Notes under the pieces: model-generated
Databases searched by the model: none
Told to the model about the DNA's origin: nothing
Seen by the model: only the letters and a program-made list of their open reading frames with translations
Translations under genes and position numbers: made by a program
Origin: an uncultured Clostridia bacterium
Lineage (GTDB): Bacteria > Bacillota > Clostridia > UBA1381
NCBI GenBank assembly: GCA_947626075.1
Contig: CANQQW010000002.1
Span: forward strand, 1-64,000
DNA: 64,000 bases
Reading direction: 5' to 3'
Shown: in pieces, positions 1 through 9,466 of the stretch
Layout of the letters: each line of letters opens with the position of its first letter
How positions within the stretch are numbered: the first letter of the stretch is position 1

Positions 1-233
1 ACGGGCGACCGCAAGGGTCGCCCCTACGGGAACGGGACGTCGAGGGCGCCGTCCCCTACGATATCGTTGACATCGGGTTGTCGGGGACGGGCGACCGCAA
101 GGGTCGCCCCTACGGGAACGGGACGTCGAGGGCGCCGTCCCCTACGATATCGTTGACATCGGGCTGTCGGGGACGGGCGACCGCAAGGGTCGCCCCTACG
201 GGAACGGGACGTCGAGGGCGCCGTCCCCTACGT
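1..233. repeat. 86-bp tandem repeat, about 2.7 copies, each with REP-like hairpins
   Basis: 'acgggcgaccgcaagggtcgcccctacggg...' begins at 1, 87 and 173 (period exactly 86). Each unit holds gggcgacc-gcaag-ggtcgccc, gggacg...cgtccc and, in the first two, palindrome acgatatcgt. Truncated by the window edge. Confidence 0.95.
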
Positions 234-259
234 CCACGCCGCAAAATCACAATTTATAA

Positions 260-1624
260 TTACTCCCCGCGTTTATCTTTCCAGGTGTTTTTATTTACCT
301 GGCGCTGTCTTGCTATTGCGAGGGCGTTATCGGGAATGTCGTCGGTAATCGTCGAGCCGGCGGCGATATACGCGCCGTCGCCGACGCTGACTGGCGAAAC
401 GAGGTTGGTGTTGCAGCCTATGAAGCAGTCGTCGCCTATCGTCGTGCGGAATTTCTTTTTACCGTCGTAATTGCACGTAACCGTGCCGCAGCCGAAGTTT
501 ACGCGCTCGCCCACGTCGCTGTCGCCTATATAGGTGAGGTGCGATATTTTTGTGCCGCTGCCTATGGTAGAGTTCTTGACCTCGACAAAATCGCCGACCT
601 TTACGTTGTCGCCTATGACGCAGTTCGGGCGCACGTATGCGAACGGTCCTACGTTTGTGTTTTTGCCTATTTTTGAATTTAAAATCACGGAGCTTAAAAT
701 ATGCGCTCCGTCGCATATCTCGGAATTGTCCACGGTCGTCGTGCCGCCTATGTAACAGCCCTCGCCTATCACAGTGCCGTTCTTTATCGTCACGTTTCCG
801 TCTATCTCGGTGTCCGCGCCTATCGTCACGCCGTCCTCAATGCACACGCTGTCAATGTCGCGTATCGTCACGCCTGCGCGCATATGCTTTTCGTTTATAC
901 GGCGGCGCATTATTTTTTCAGCCTCGTAAAGCTGCACTCTGTCGTTTATGCCGCGTATCTCGTCGTTATCGGCTATGGCGTACCCGCCGACCTTTTCGCC
1001 CGCCGCGAGTAGGATCTCGAGCGTGTCGGTGAGGTAATACTCGCCCTGAGCGTTGTTCGGCGTGAGCTTTGTGAGCGCGTACGCAAGCGACTGCGCGTCA
1101 AACACGTACATGCCGGAGTTTACCTCGTTTATCTTCTTTTCCTCGTCTGTCGCGTCCTTTTGCTCGACGATTTTTTTAACGCCGCCGTCTGCGCCGCGCA
1201 CTATTCTGCCGTAGCCCGCCGCGTCGGGGAGTATGGCTGTTATGACGGTAGCCTTGTTGCCGCTCATTCTGTGGTACTCCACCGCGTCCTTTATCGCGCC
1301 GGCTGTTACAAGCGGAGTGTCGCCGTTTAAAATCACGATTTCACCGTCCGCGCTTTTTATAAAGTCCATCGCCTGCATTACGGCGTGACCCGTGCCTTTC
1401 TGCTCCGCCTGAAGCGTGTATTCGCACGCGCCGCCAAGCGTTTCCTTTACCATGTCGGCGCAGTGTCCGACAACGGCGCACACCTTGTCCGCGCCCGCCG
1501 CCTTTGACGCGTCTATTACACACATCGCAAGCGGCTTGCCGCATACGGTGTGTATTACTTTCGGGCGGCTCGATTTCATTCTCGTACCCATGCCCGCAGC
1601 CAAAATCAATGCTAAAAAGCTCAT
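260..1624 (-). CDS. glmU: Bifunctional UDP-N-acetylglucosamine pyrophosphorylase / glucosamine-1-phosphate N-acetyltransferase
   Basis: N-term LAAGMGTRMKSSRPKVIH nucleotidyltransferase motif plus C-terminal hexapeptide-repeat acetyltransferase domain. Confidence 0.95.
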   Translation of the reverse strand: MSFLALILAAGMGTRMKSSRPKVIHTVCGKPLAMCVIDASKAAGADKVCAVVGHCADMVKETLGGACEYTLQAEQKGTGHAVMQAMDFIKSADGEIVILNGDTPLVTAGAIKDAVEYHRMSGNKATVITAILPDAAGYGRIVRGADGGVKKIVEQKDATDEEKKINEVNSGMYVFDAQSLAYALTKLTPNNAQGEYYLTDTLEILLAAGEKVGGYAIADNDEIRGINDRVQLYEAEKIMRRRINEKHMRAGVTIRDIDSVCIEDGVTIGADTEIDGNVTIKNGTVIGEGCYIGGTTTVDNSEICDGAHILSSVILNSKIGKNTNVGPFAYVRPNCVIGDNVKVGDFVEVKNSTIGSGTKISHLTYIGDSDVGERVNFGCGTVTCNYDGKKKFRTTIGDDCFIGCNTNLVSPVSVGDGAYIAAGSTITDDIPDNALAIARQRQVNKNTWKDKRGE

Positions 1625-1635
1625 GTTTATCCTCC

Positions 1636-2538
1636 TTACAGTACCATGTTCCTTACAATTTCCGTATCCTTTTTTATCTGCTCCGCAAGCCGGTCAGCGC
1701 CGTCAAATTTAATGTCGCCTCGCAGACGCTTCGCGAAGCTGACGCGTATGTACTTGCCGTAAAGATTTTCCCCAAAATCTATTATATGGTCCTCAACTGT
1801 CAGTTTTTTAGCGTCAAATGTAAGGTTTTTGCCGACATTTATAACGCTTTTTAAGCGTTTGCCGTCAACGTAAGTGACGCCCGCGTACACTCCCTCTTTG
1901 GGGAGCGCCATGTTGACGTCGTAGTCCACATTGGCGGTCGGGAAGCCTATTTTTGTGCCGTTTTGCAAGCCCTTTACGACTATGCCCTCTATGCAGTAGC
2001 GTCTGCCGAGAAACCGCTCCGCTTCCTCCATGTTTCCGTCTTTTATAGCCGCGCGTATATATGTGCTTGAAACAATTCTTCCGTCTACTTTAATGGCATC
2101 GGTAACAAGTACTTTAAAACCGTATCGCTCGCCGAGCGCTTTAAGTGTTTCAACTCCGCCGGACGCTTTGTAGCCGAAAGTGTAATCGTAGCCGCAGCAG
2201 ACCGCCTTTACATGGAGCGTGTTCACGAGGTACAGCGCGAACTCGTCCGGCGAAAGCTGCATAAATTCCCGGTCGAAGCGGCGCATAAACACAAAGTCTG
2301 GCTTTTCGCGTCCCAAAAGCTCTATTTTCGCTTCGTTCGGCGTTATAAGCTCAATACCGCCCTGCATAACGCCGCGCGTGTTTTCGTCGAACAGCAGCAC
2401 TCCGCTTTTTAAGCCGTGTTCCTCGGCGTATTTTATGCCGCTGCGTATTATCGTCATGTGGGCGACATGGAGCCCGTCAAAATTTCCGAGCGCCACTACC
2501 GTACCGTCATAAGGCACAGAAACGCGCAGTATCTCCAT
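1636..2538 (-). CDS. ribF: Bifunctional riboflavin kinase / FAD synthetase
   Basis: ALGNFDGLHVAH motif; GFPTANV riboflavin kinase motif; adjacent to truB. Confidence 0.93.
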   Translation of the reverse strand: MEILRVSVPYDGTVVALGNFDGLHVAHMTIIRSGIKYAEEHGLKSGVLLFDENTRGVMQGGIELITPNEAKIELLGREKPDFVFMRRFDREFMQLSPDEFALYLVNTLHVKAVCCGYDYTFGYKASGGVETLKALGERYGFKVLVTDAIKVDGRIVSSTYIRAAIKDGNMEEAERFLGRRYCIEGIVVKGLQNGTKIGFPTANVDYDVNMALPKEGVYAGVTYVDGKRLKSVINVGKNLTFDAKKLTVEDHIIDFGENLYGKYIRVSFAKRLRGDIKFDGADRLAEQIKKDTEIVRNMVL

Positions 2539-2557
2539 TGTCAGCCCTCCTTTTGTC

Positions 2558-3427
2558 TTAACTCCAAAATGACTTTTCGAGCGTGAGCCGTCCGTCCGTG
2601 ATTTTTGACACGCACAAAAACGCCCCGTCCTTGTCGTAGACGCGGTAGCGTTCGTTTTCCGCGCCCTTGTATGTCATGCGCACGCCGTTCGTTACGCTTT
2701 TTTTCTGTTTTTCGTTGAGAGTTATGCGCGGCAGGTCGTTAAACAGTCTGTCCACGGGTATGACGGCATCTTCAAGCCCGCCGTCGGCGCGAAGCGTTTC
2801 AAGCTGCGCCTCGGTATAACTTTCATCTATCGAGAACATACCGCTTTTTATTCGTCTAAGCTCGCTCATATACGCGAGCGCGCCCAATTTTTCGCCTATG
2901 TCCGCGCAAAGCGTCCTTATGTAAACGCCCTTTGAGCAGCTTACGTCTATACGCACGCGCGGCAAGTCAATTTCAATTATGTCTATCGAATATATATTAA
3001 CTTTTCTCGGCGCGCGCTCGACTTCTATGCCCTGTCTCGCAAACTCGTACAATTTTTTGCCGTTCCGTTTCAGCGCTGAGTACATCGGCGGTACCTGTTC
3101 GATTTCGCCAACAAAGCTCATAACCGCCTCTCTGATTTCGTCCTCGGAGCAGCGCACATCTCTTTCCTCGGTAACCTTTCCCTGCGCGTCCTGAGTGTCG
3201 GTGCTTTTACCGAGCGTAAACTCTGCAATATAGCGTTTGTCGGAAAGAGTAAGCATATCCGCCGCTTTAGCCGCGCTGCCTATGCATATGGGCAGAACGC
3301 CCGTCGCCATTGGGTCGAGAGTGCCGGTGTGACCGACCTTTTTCACGCCCGTAAGACGGCGCACCGCGTATACCATATCGTGCGACGTTTTACCTTTCGG
3401 TTTATCGATTACGATTATTCCGTTCAT
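2558..3427 (-). CDS. truB: tRNA pseudouridine(55) synthase
   Basis: MNGIIVIDKPKGKTSHDMV...KVGHTGTLDPMATGVL; start overlaps the preceding gene's stop. Confidence 0.95.
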   Translation of the reverse strand: MNGIIVIDKPKGKTSHDMVYAVRRLTGVKKVGHTGTLDPMATGVLPICIGSAAKAADMLTLSDKRYIAEFTLGKSTDTQDAQGKVTEERDVRCSEDEIREAVMSFVGEIEQVPPMYSALKRNGKKLYEFARQGIEVERAPRKVNIYSIDIIEIDLPRVRIDVSCSKGVYIRTLCADIGEKLGALAYMSELRRIKSGMFSIDESYTEAQLETLRADGGLEDAVIPVDRLFNDLPRITLNEKQKKSVTNGVRMTYKGAENERYRVYDKDGAFLCVSKITDGRLTLEKSFWS

Positions 3428-4383
3428 ACCGTTTCCTCTAACGCTTTTTTGCAAGCCGCTATCACCGCTTTTTCCGTCCCCTCGGCATCGTCCGAATATA
3501 TAGTCGCGCCCGACGCTCTCACGTGTCCGCCGCCGCCGAATTGCATAGCGACCTTTGCCACGTCCGCGCCGCCGTTGGAACGGAAATTGGCTCTGAAGCC
3601 GCCGTCGACACGCTTTATGCAGACGGCTATTTCACAGCCTTCAACGCGTCTTGGAATGTCCACAAGGTTCGGAATATCCTCTTTCTGTATGCCGTACTTT
3701 TCTCCCAGCTTCTCATCGGTCGACACGAGAGAAATTTTACCGTCCTCAAAAAGCCTTATGCCGCTCATAATCTCGGCGCGAAGCTTTATCGAGTTCAAAG
3801 ACTCGCAGTCAAACAGTCTGCGCGTCACCTCGGCATGGTCAAAATCGTACTCCAACAGTTTTGCCGCCGTGCGCATGGTCTTTGGCGTGGTGTTACTGTA
3901 CTTGTAGCAGCCGGTATCGGAAGTTATAGCCGTGTAAAGATAGCGCGCTATGTCGTTATCAAGCTCCACTCCCATTTTTTCAAACAGGTCGAACAGTATT
4001 TCGCCCGTTGCCGCAGCTGTTCCGTCCACATAGTTTACATCCGCAAATCTTGTGTTTGTCATGTGGTGGTCTATATTTACGGAGTTTCCTATCTTGTCAA
4101 ACATTTCCGCGCGCTCGGTTATGCGTCCCAAATCACCGCAGTCAAGGCATACGCAGAGGTCGTGGTCATACTCCGTTCCGCTGCGGTACGAAACGTAATC
4201 CGTGCCTATGAAATTCAGTTTGGACTCTACCTTACCGCTTACATAAACCGTGGCTTTTTTGCCCATTTTCCTAAGTACAGCCGCAAAAGCGAAGCACGAG
4301 GCGAGCGCGTCCGAGTCCTCGTTTACATGAGGAAATACGGCAACAGACCTTGCCTCCATTATTTTGTCAATAACCTCCCGCAT
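3424..4383 (-). CDS. DHH/DHHA1 family phosphoesterase (NrnA-like)
   Basis: NIDHHMTNTRF DHH motif and C-terminal FGGGGHVRASGA DHHA1 motif. Confidence 0.9.
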   Translation of the reverse strand: MREVIDKIMEARSVAVFPHVNEDSDALASCFAFAAVLRKMGKKATVYVSGKVESKLNFIGTDYVSYRSGTEYDHDLCVCLDCGDLGRITERAEMFDKIGNSVNIDHHMTNTRFADVNYVDGTAAATGEILFDLFEKMGVELDNDIARYLYTAITSDTGCYKYSNTTPKTMRTAAKLLEYDFDHAEVTRRLFDCESLNSIKLRAEIMSGIRLFEDGKISLVSTDEKLGEKYGIQKEDIPNLVDIPRRVEGCEIAVCIKRVDGGFRANFRSNGGADVAKVAMQFGGGGHVRASGATIYSDDAEGTEKAVIAACKKALEETV

Positions 4384-4413
4384 ATGAGCCTCCCGTTTTC
4401 GTATATTTTTTGT

Positions 4414-4749
4414 TTACTTATTCAGGTCGTTGAGCAGTTTTTCTATACGCGCGCCGTGTTCTATCGAGCTGTCAAGCTCGAATATAAACTCCGGCGTGTA
4501 CCTCAAATCCACTCTCTTACCCATTTCGCGCCGTATATAGCCCGACGCGTTCTTTAAGCCTTCCATAGCCTTTTTCTTTGTTTCCTCGTCTCCCATTACG
4601 GAGATGTAGGCTTTCGCGTAGCGCAGGTCGCTCGTGACGCTGACCTTTACCACGCTCGTCATTAATGGTATGCGCGAGTCTTTTAGGCTACGTATGATGT
4701 TAGCCAGTTCGCGCATTACCTCACCGTTGATTTTGTCTATTCTTGCCAT
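4414..4749 (-). CDS. rbfA: Ribosome-binding factor A
   Basis: Sequence resemblance and synteny downstream of infB. Confidence 0.92.
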   Translation of the reverse strand: MARIDKINGEVMRELANIIRSLKDSRIPLMTSVVKVSVTSDLRYAKAYISVMGDEETKKKAMEGLKNASGYIRREMGKRVDLRYTPEFIFELDSSIEHGARIEKLLNDLNK

Positions 4750-4774
4750 ATTTGTTTACCTGCTATTAGATTAT

Positions 4775-5021
4775 ATTTGCGGGCGGCCGATGACCGCCCC
4801 TACGTGGTGTGGTTGGTTTCGCGGGCGACCGCAAGTGAACAACACGCATAGCGTGTTGTAGGCGTGTTGCGCAGCAACAAACGCCGTAGAAAAGGGTCGC
4901 CCCTACGGTGCCGTTACATTCAGGTCGTCGGGGGACGGGCTGTCGAGGTGAACCACACGCATGCGTGTGGTAGGCATAGAGCTTTGCTCGTATGCCGTAG
5001 CAATGCGCCAGCCCCTACGGG
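4775..5021. repeat. REP-like palindromes carrying two copies of a nested double-hairpin module
   Basis: gggcgg...ccgcccctacg; gggcgaccgcaag...agggtcgcccctacgg with insert; gggctg...cagcccctacggg with insert. Inserts at ~4836-4892 and ~4949-5005 share hairpin architecture. Confidence 0.85.
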
Positions 5022-7505
5022 TTACCGTTCTATTTCCTCCATGACGAAGCACTCGATGGTGTCGCCCTCCTTAACGTCGTTGAAGTTCGCGATACCGAGA
5101 CCGCACTCAAAGTTCTCGTTTACCTCTCTCGCGTCGTCCTTAAATCTCTTTAACGAGTCGATCTTGCCCTCGTGTATGATAATACCGTCGCGCACTACGC
5201 GTATATCCGCGTTGCGGCGGATAATGCCCTGCGTAACGTAGCAGCCGGCGATCGTGCCGACGCCCGATACCTTAAATGTCTGGCGTACCTCTGCGTAACC
5301 GAGTACGACCTCCTTAAATTCGGGATCGAGCATACCTTTCATCGCGGCTTCGATTTCCTCTATCGCCTGGTAGATTACGCGGTAAAGTCTGATGTCTACC
5401 TCCTGCTGCTCCGCCGAAGCAAGCGCACCCGCGTCGGGACGCACGTTAAAGCCGACGATTATCGCGTTCGACGCGTTCGCGAGCATTACGTCGGACTCGT
5501 TTACAGCGCCGACGCCGCCGTGTATCACCTTTACTCTTACCTCTTCGTTCGACAGCTTTTCAAGGCTCTGCTTAACCGCCTCGACGCTGCCCTGAACGTC
5601 AGCCTTGACGATGATGTCAAGCTCCTTCATGTTGCCCTCGTCTATCTGGCTGAACAAATTGTCGAGCGATACCTTAACAACCTGGTTAAATTCCGTCTCT
5701 TTCATTTCCTGACGGCGCTGCTCCGCTACGGCGCGGGCAAGCTTTTCGTCGTTTACGACAACGAACGTGTCGCCGCCCGACGGCGCTTCGTTAAGACCCA
5801 AAAGCTCCACGGGAGTTGACGGCGCCGCCGTCTTTACGCGTCTGCCCTTGTCGTTTACCATGGCGCGTATACGTCCGACTGCCGTTCCGGCAATCACGAA
5901 GTCGCCGACCTTAAGAGTACCGTTCTGCACGAGCACAGTCGCGACAGGTCCGCGTCCCTTGTCTATCTGCGCTTCTATGACCGTACCCTGAGCGTCGCGG
6001 TTCGGGTTCGCCTTAAGCTCCTGCATATCGGCTACGAGCAGTACCATTTCGAGAAGTCCGTCTATGTTTATGCGCTTTTTCGCCGATATTTCAACGCATA
6101 CCGTGTCGCCGCCCCATTCCTCGGGAACAAGTTCGTACTCGACAAGCGACTGACGCACTCTGTCGGGATTCGCGCCTTCCTTGTCTATCTTGTTTATCGC
6201 CACGACTATCTGCACTCCGGCAGCTTTCGCGTGGTTAATAGCCTCTATCGTCTGCGGCATTATGCCGTCGTCGGCGGCGACAACGAGTATCGCAACGTCC
6301 GTTACCTGCGCGCCGCGCGCTCTCATCGTCGTAAACGCTTCGTGTCCCGGCGTGTCGAGGAATGTTATTACGCGGTCGTTTAATTTAACGCTGTACGCGC
6401 CTATGTGCTGTGTTATGCCGCCCGCCTCGCCTTCAATTACGTTGGTGTGGCGTATAGCGTCAAGCAGCGAGGTCTTGCCGTGGTCTACGTGTCCCATGAC
6501 AACGACTACCGGCGGACGCGTTACAAGCTCGTCTTCGGTGTCCTCGTGGGTCGTAAGCTCCGCGAGCATATCCTCCTTTGTGACTATGACCTCCTGCTTT
6601 ACCTCGATACCGAAATCCATACCGACAAGCGCGGCTGTCTCGTAGTCTACCGACTGGTTCTGCGTCGCCATTATGCCGAGCATCATCAGCTTCTTTACGA
6701 CCTCCGCGGACGTTTTGCCCATGCGTGACGCAAGCTCGCCTACGGGAATTGTCTCGCCCACTTCTATCTCGGTTATTACCTTTGCGGGAATGACTTTCTT
6801 TTCCCTGCGCGCTTCCTTTTCGCGGCGGTTCTTGCCTCCGCGCTTATTATTCTTGACTTTACCGCCTTTTTTATCCATCTTCATATGGTCGGGTACCATA
6901 TTTTCTATTCTTTCCCTTGATTCTATTGTATCAAGCTCTACGATGGACTGGCGCGTGTCTACATGGCGCTTTCTTTCCTCGGTCTTTACAACGTATTCTT
7001 CGTCGGTATTTGTGCGATCGACGCCGCTCAAGTCGATTTTCTGCCCTGACTGCTTTTTCGCAACTTTCTTGTGTTTCTCGTGTCTCGGCTTTTCCGCAGC
7101 CTTTTCGGCAGGCTTAGCCTTATCCGCTTTCGCGGCGGGTTTCTTCACGCTTTGTTCTTTTTTCTCAGTCTTTTCGACAGGCTCCGTCTCGTCCCGAGCC
7201 GGTTTTTCCTTTGTCTCTTCATCCTTGGATTTGGTTAATGCCTCCTGTGCGGCTTTGGCGGCGGCTTCCTCCTTTTCGCGCTGCTCGCGTAATTCCAGCG
7301 CCGCGGCGCGCTCCTTGATAATCTCCGCTTCGTCAAGCTCGTTAGCCTGCGTATATATGTCAATGATAAGTCCGGCTGTTTCTTCGTTTATGACGCTTGC
7401 CGCGCTTTTAAGCTCTATTCCGAAATCGGCGAGCCTGGATATTACGTCCTTATTAGTAATCTTCAGTTTCTTTGAAATTTCTCCAAGTTTTAACGTTTCT
7501 GCCAT
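5022..7505 (-). CDS. infB: Translation initiation factor IF-2
   Basis: [33 protein letters not shown] GTPase motifs; N-term IF2_N. Confidence 0.98.
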   Translation of the reverse strand: MAETLKLGEISKKLKITNKDVISRLADFGIELKSAASVINEETAGLIIDIYTQANELDEAEIIKERAAALELREQREKEEAAAKAAQEALTKSKDEETKEKPARDETEPVEKTEKKEQSVKKPAAKADKAKPAEKAAEKPRHEKHKKVAKKQSGQKIDLSGVDRTNTDEEYVVKTEERKRHVDTRQSIVELDTIESRERIENMVPDHMKMDKKGGKVKNNKRGGKNRREKEARREKKVIPAKVITEIEVGETIPVGELASRMGKTSAEVVKKLMMLGIMATQNQSVDYETAALVGMDFGIEVKQEVIVTKEDMLAELTTHEDTEDELVTRPPVVVVMGHVDHGKTSLLDAIRHTNVIEGEAGGITQHIGAYSVKLNDRVITFLDTPGHEAFTTMRARGAQVTDVAILVVAADDGIMPQTIEAINHAKAAGVQIVVAINKIDKEGANPDRVRQSLVEYELVPEEWGGDTVCVEISAKKRINIDGLLEMVLLVADMQELKANPNRDAQGTVIEAQIDKGRGPVATVLVQNGTLKVGDFVIAGTAVGRIRAMVNDKGRRVKTAAPSTPVELLGLNEAPSGGDTFVVVNDEKLARAVAEQRRQEMKETEFNQVVKVSLDNLFSQIDEGNMKELDIIVKADVQGSVEAVKQSLEKLSNEEVRVKVIHGGVGAVNESDVMLANASNAIIVGFNVRPDAGALASAEQQEVDIRLYRVIYQAIEEIEAAMKGMLDPEFKEVVLGYAEVRQTFKVSGVGTIAGCYVTQGIIRRNADIRVVRDGIIIHEGKIDSLKRFKDDAREVNENFECGLGIANFNDVKEGDTIECFVMEEIER

Positions 7506-7521
7506 ATTCGCATCCCCTTTC

Positions 7522-7782
7522 TTATTTCTCCCGCATACTTTCTATCATTTCGTAAAGCTCTTTCGGGACAGAACGCTTTAAATGACGCTCTATTCCCCTC
7601 TTTTTTCGTACAGCGTTTATGCAGTCCGCGTTTTTGCATATATAAGCACCGCGTCCGAAAAGCTTCTTTTCCGTGTCGGCTTTAATTTCTTCGGTGCCGT
7701 TTTCCCTGACTATTCTTATAAGCTCGTTTTGCGGGTACATCCTTCTGCATACGATACACATTCTTTCAGGTATGTGTTTCAT
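7522..7782 (-). CDS. rnpM: YlxR/RnpM family RNA-binding protein
   Basis: [19 protein letters not shown] and [12 protein letters not shown] motifs, between nusA and infB. Confidence 0.92.
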   Translation of the reverse strand: MKHIPERMCIVCRRMYPQNELIRIVRENGTEEIKADTEKKLFGRGAYICKNADCINAVRKKRGIERHLKRSVPKELYEMIESMREK

Positions 7783-7803
7783 TCAACATTTCCCCTCGAT
7801 AAA

Positions 7804-8835
7804 TCAGTTTTTCATGTCGGGCTTTATATCTATCTTCCAGCCCGTCAGTCTCGCCGCGAGGCGCACATTCTGTCCCGACTTACCTATGGCGAGTGAAAGC
7901 TGATGCTCCGGCACTACTACGCTCGCGCTTTTTTCCTCATCGTTTATTTCCGTTGAGATAACCTGCGCGGGGCTGAGACTTGCCGCTATATATTCCGCGG
8001 GGTCTTCGCTCCACTTTACTATGTCTATTTTCTCGTCCCTAAGCTCGTCTCCTATGTTCTGGACTCTAAGTCCCTTGGGTCCGATACACGCGCCCTGCGC
8101 GTCGATATCGGGATTGTTCGAGTAAACGGCTATCTTAGTCCTGCTGCCCGCTTCACGCGCTATGTTCTTTATCTCTACTATTCCATCGCCTATTTCGGGA
8201 ACCTCCGTTTCAAACAGCTTCTTTACAAGTCCGGGATGCGTTCTCGAAACAAGCATCTGCGTGCCGCGCGTACCGCTTCTTACCTCGTTCACGTAGCAGC
8301 GCAGCGTCTGTCCGACCTCGTAGTGTTCACCCGGCGGCTGCTCCTTTTCGGGGAGTATCGCCTCGATCTTGCCTATGTCGATAAATACCGTGCCGCGCTC
8401 TATTCTTTCAACGCGTCCCGATATTATGTCGTTTGTTTTTTCCGTAAATTCGCTGTATATTATTCCGCGCTCCGCTTCTCTTATTCTCTGCATTACAACC
8501 TGCTTCGCCGTCATGGCGCTTATTCTGCCGAAGTTTTTCGGAGTAACCTCCATATTTACTATGTCTCCTATTTCAAACGCGGCGTTTATTCTGTGCGCGT
8601 CCTCAAGTGAAATTTCCTCCTGCTCGTCCGAAACAAGATCCACAACGCTTTTCTGCGCGTATACCTTTACCGTACCCTTATTTCGGTCAATCTGCACTTC
8701 TACGTTCTGCGCCGAATTAAAGTTCTTTTTGTACGCCGCGACGAGCGCCGCTTCAAGCGCTTCTATGAGCACATCGGGGCTTATTCCCTTTTCCTCGCAA
8801 ATTTCCGTTAAGACCTCTAATAATCCCTTTTCCAT
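7804..8835 (-). CDS. nusA: Transcription termination/antitermination protein NusA
   Basis: NusA N-domain, S1 and KH motifs (CIGPKGLRVQNIGDEL, AIGKSGQNVRLAARLTGWKIDI). Confidence 0.97.
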   Translation of the reverse strand: MEKGLLEVLTEICEEKGISPDVLIEALEAALVAAYKKNFNSAQNVEVQIDRNKGTVKVYAQKSVVDLVSDEQEEISLEDAHRINAAFEIGDIVNMEVTPKNFGRISAMTAKQVVMQRIREAERGIIYSEFTEKTNDIISGRVERIERGTVFIDIGKIEAILPEKEQPPGEHYEVGQTLRCYVNEVRSGTRGTQMLVSRTHPGLVKKLFETEVPEIGDGIVEIKNIAREAGSRTKIAVYSNNPDIDAQGACIGPKGLRVQNIGDELRDEKIDIVKWSEDPAEYIAASLSPAQVISTEINDEEKSASVVVPEHQLSLAIGKSGQNVRLAARLTGWKIDIKPDMKN

Positions 8836-8853
8836 TTTTCTTTATCTTCCTCT

Positions 8854-9312
8854 CTAAAACTTGAATGATAATCTTATATAAACCGCCGATTTGGCAGGTA
8901 TTTCCATGATTTCCCCGTCAGCGTCCACAAACGCGGTATCGTCCTTATAGTCCTTAAGCACGCCGGTAAATTCCTTAACGCCGTTTACCGCTTTGTAAAG
9001 CTTAACGTCGACCTCTCTGCCTATATAGTAAAGAAATTCGCGTTCCTTTGTAAGCTTTCGGTCGGCGCCGGGTGAAGATACTTCGAGCGTGTACGCGCCG
9101 TCGATAAAGTTCTCGGCGTCAAGAACCTCCTCTACCGCCTTTGAAAACGCTTCACATTCGTCTATGCCGACACCGCCCGCGCGGTCAATGTAGTAGCGGA
9201 GAAAATATTCGCCGTTTTCCTTTTTGTAAGTGACGTCAACTATATAAATTCCTTGATTTTCCGCTATGTTCTCGCCCGCCGCGAACGCTTTTGTTTCGGT
9301 TTTATTTGCCAT
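8854..9312 (-). CDS. rimP: Ribosome maturation factor RimP
   Basis: YTLEVSSPGADRKLTKEREF motif; first gene of the nusA operon. Confidence 0.95.
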   Translation of the reverse strand: MANKTETKAFAAGENIAENQGIYIVDVTYKKENGEYFLRYYIDRAGGVGIDECEAFSKAVEEVLDAENFIDGAYTLEVSSPGADRKLTKEREFLYYIGREVDVKLYKAVNGVKEFTGVLKDYKDDTAFVDADGEIMEIPAKSAVYIRLSFKF

Positions 9313-9355
9313 TTTTATCTCCTTTTATACGATAATAAAACAGTATTTAAACATG

Positions 9356-9379
9356 AAAGAGTGGGTAAACCCACTCTTT
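9356..9379 (-). terminator. Perfect 10-bp dyad between LCP gene and rimP
   Basis: aaagagtggg-taaa-cccactcttt; intergenic, downstream of the LCP gene; U-tract weak. Confidence 0.6.
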
Positions 9380-9466
9380 TCTGAATATATTATATTCATT
9401 TCCAATATATAATATCATATTTATCAGACAATTTCAAGCCTTTTTTACAATTTTTTTAATATTTTC

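Noticed and set aside
1-233. Could be a CRISPR array
   Set aside because: Whole 86-bp unit repeats with no variable spacers; no cas genes nearby.
3523-4557. 344-aa plus-strand ORF opposite the DHH phosphoesterase and rbfA genes
   Set aside because: Fully overlaps confidently identified minus-strand genes; composition is typical of antisense GC-biased frames.
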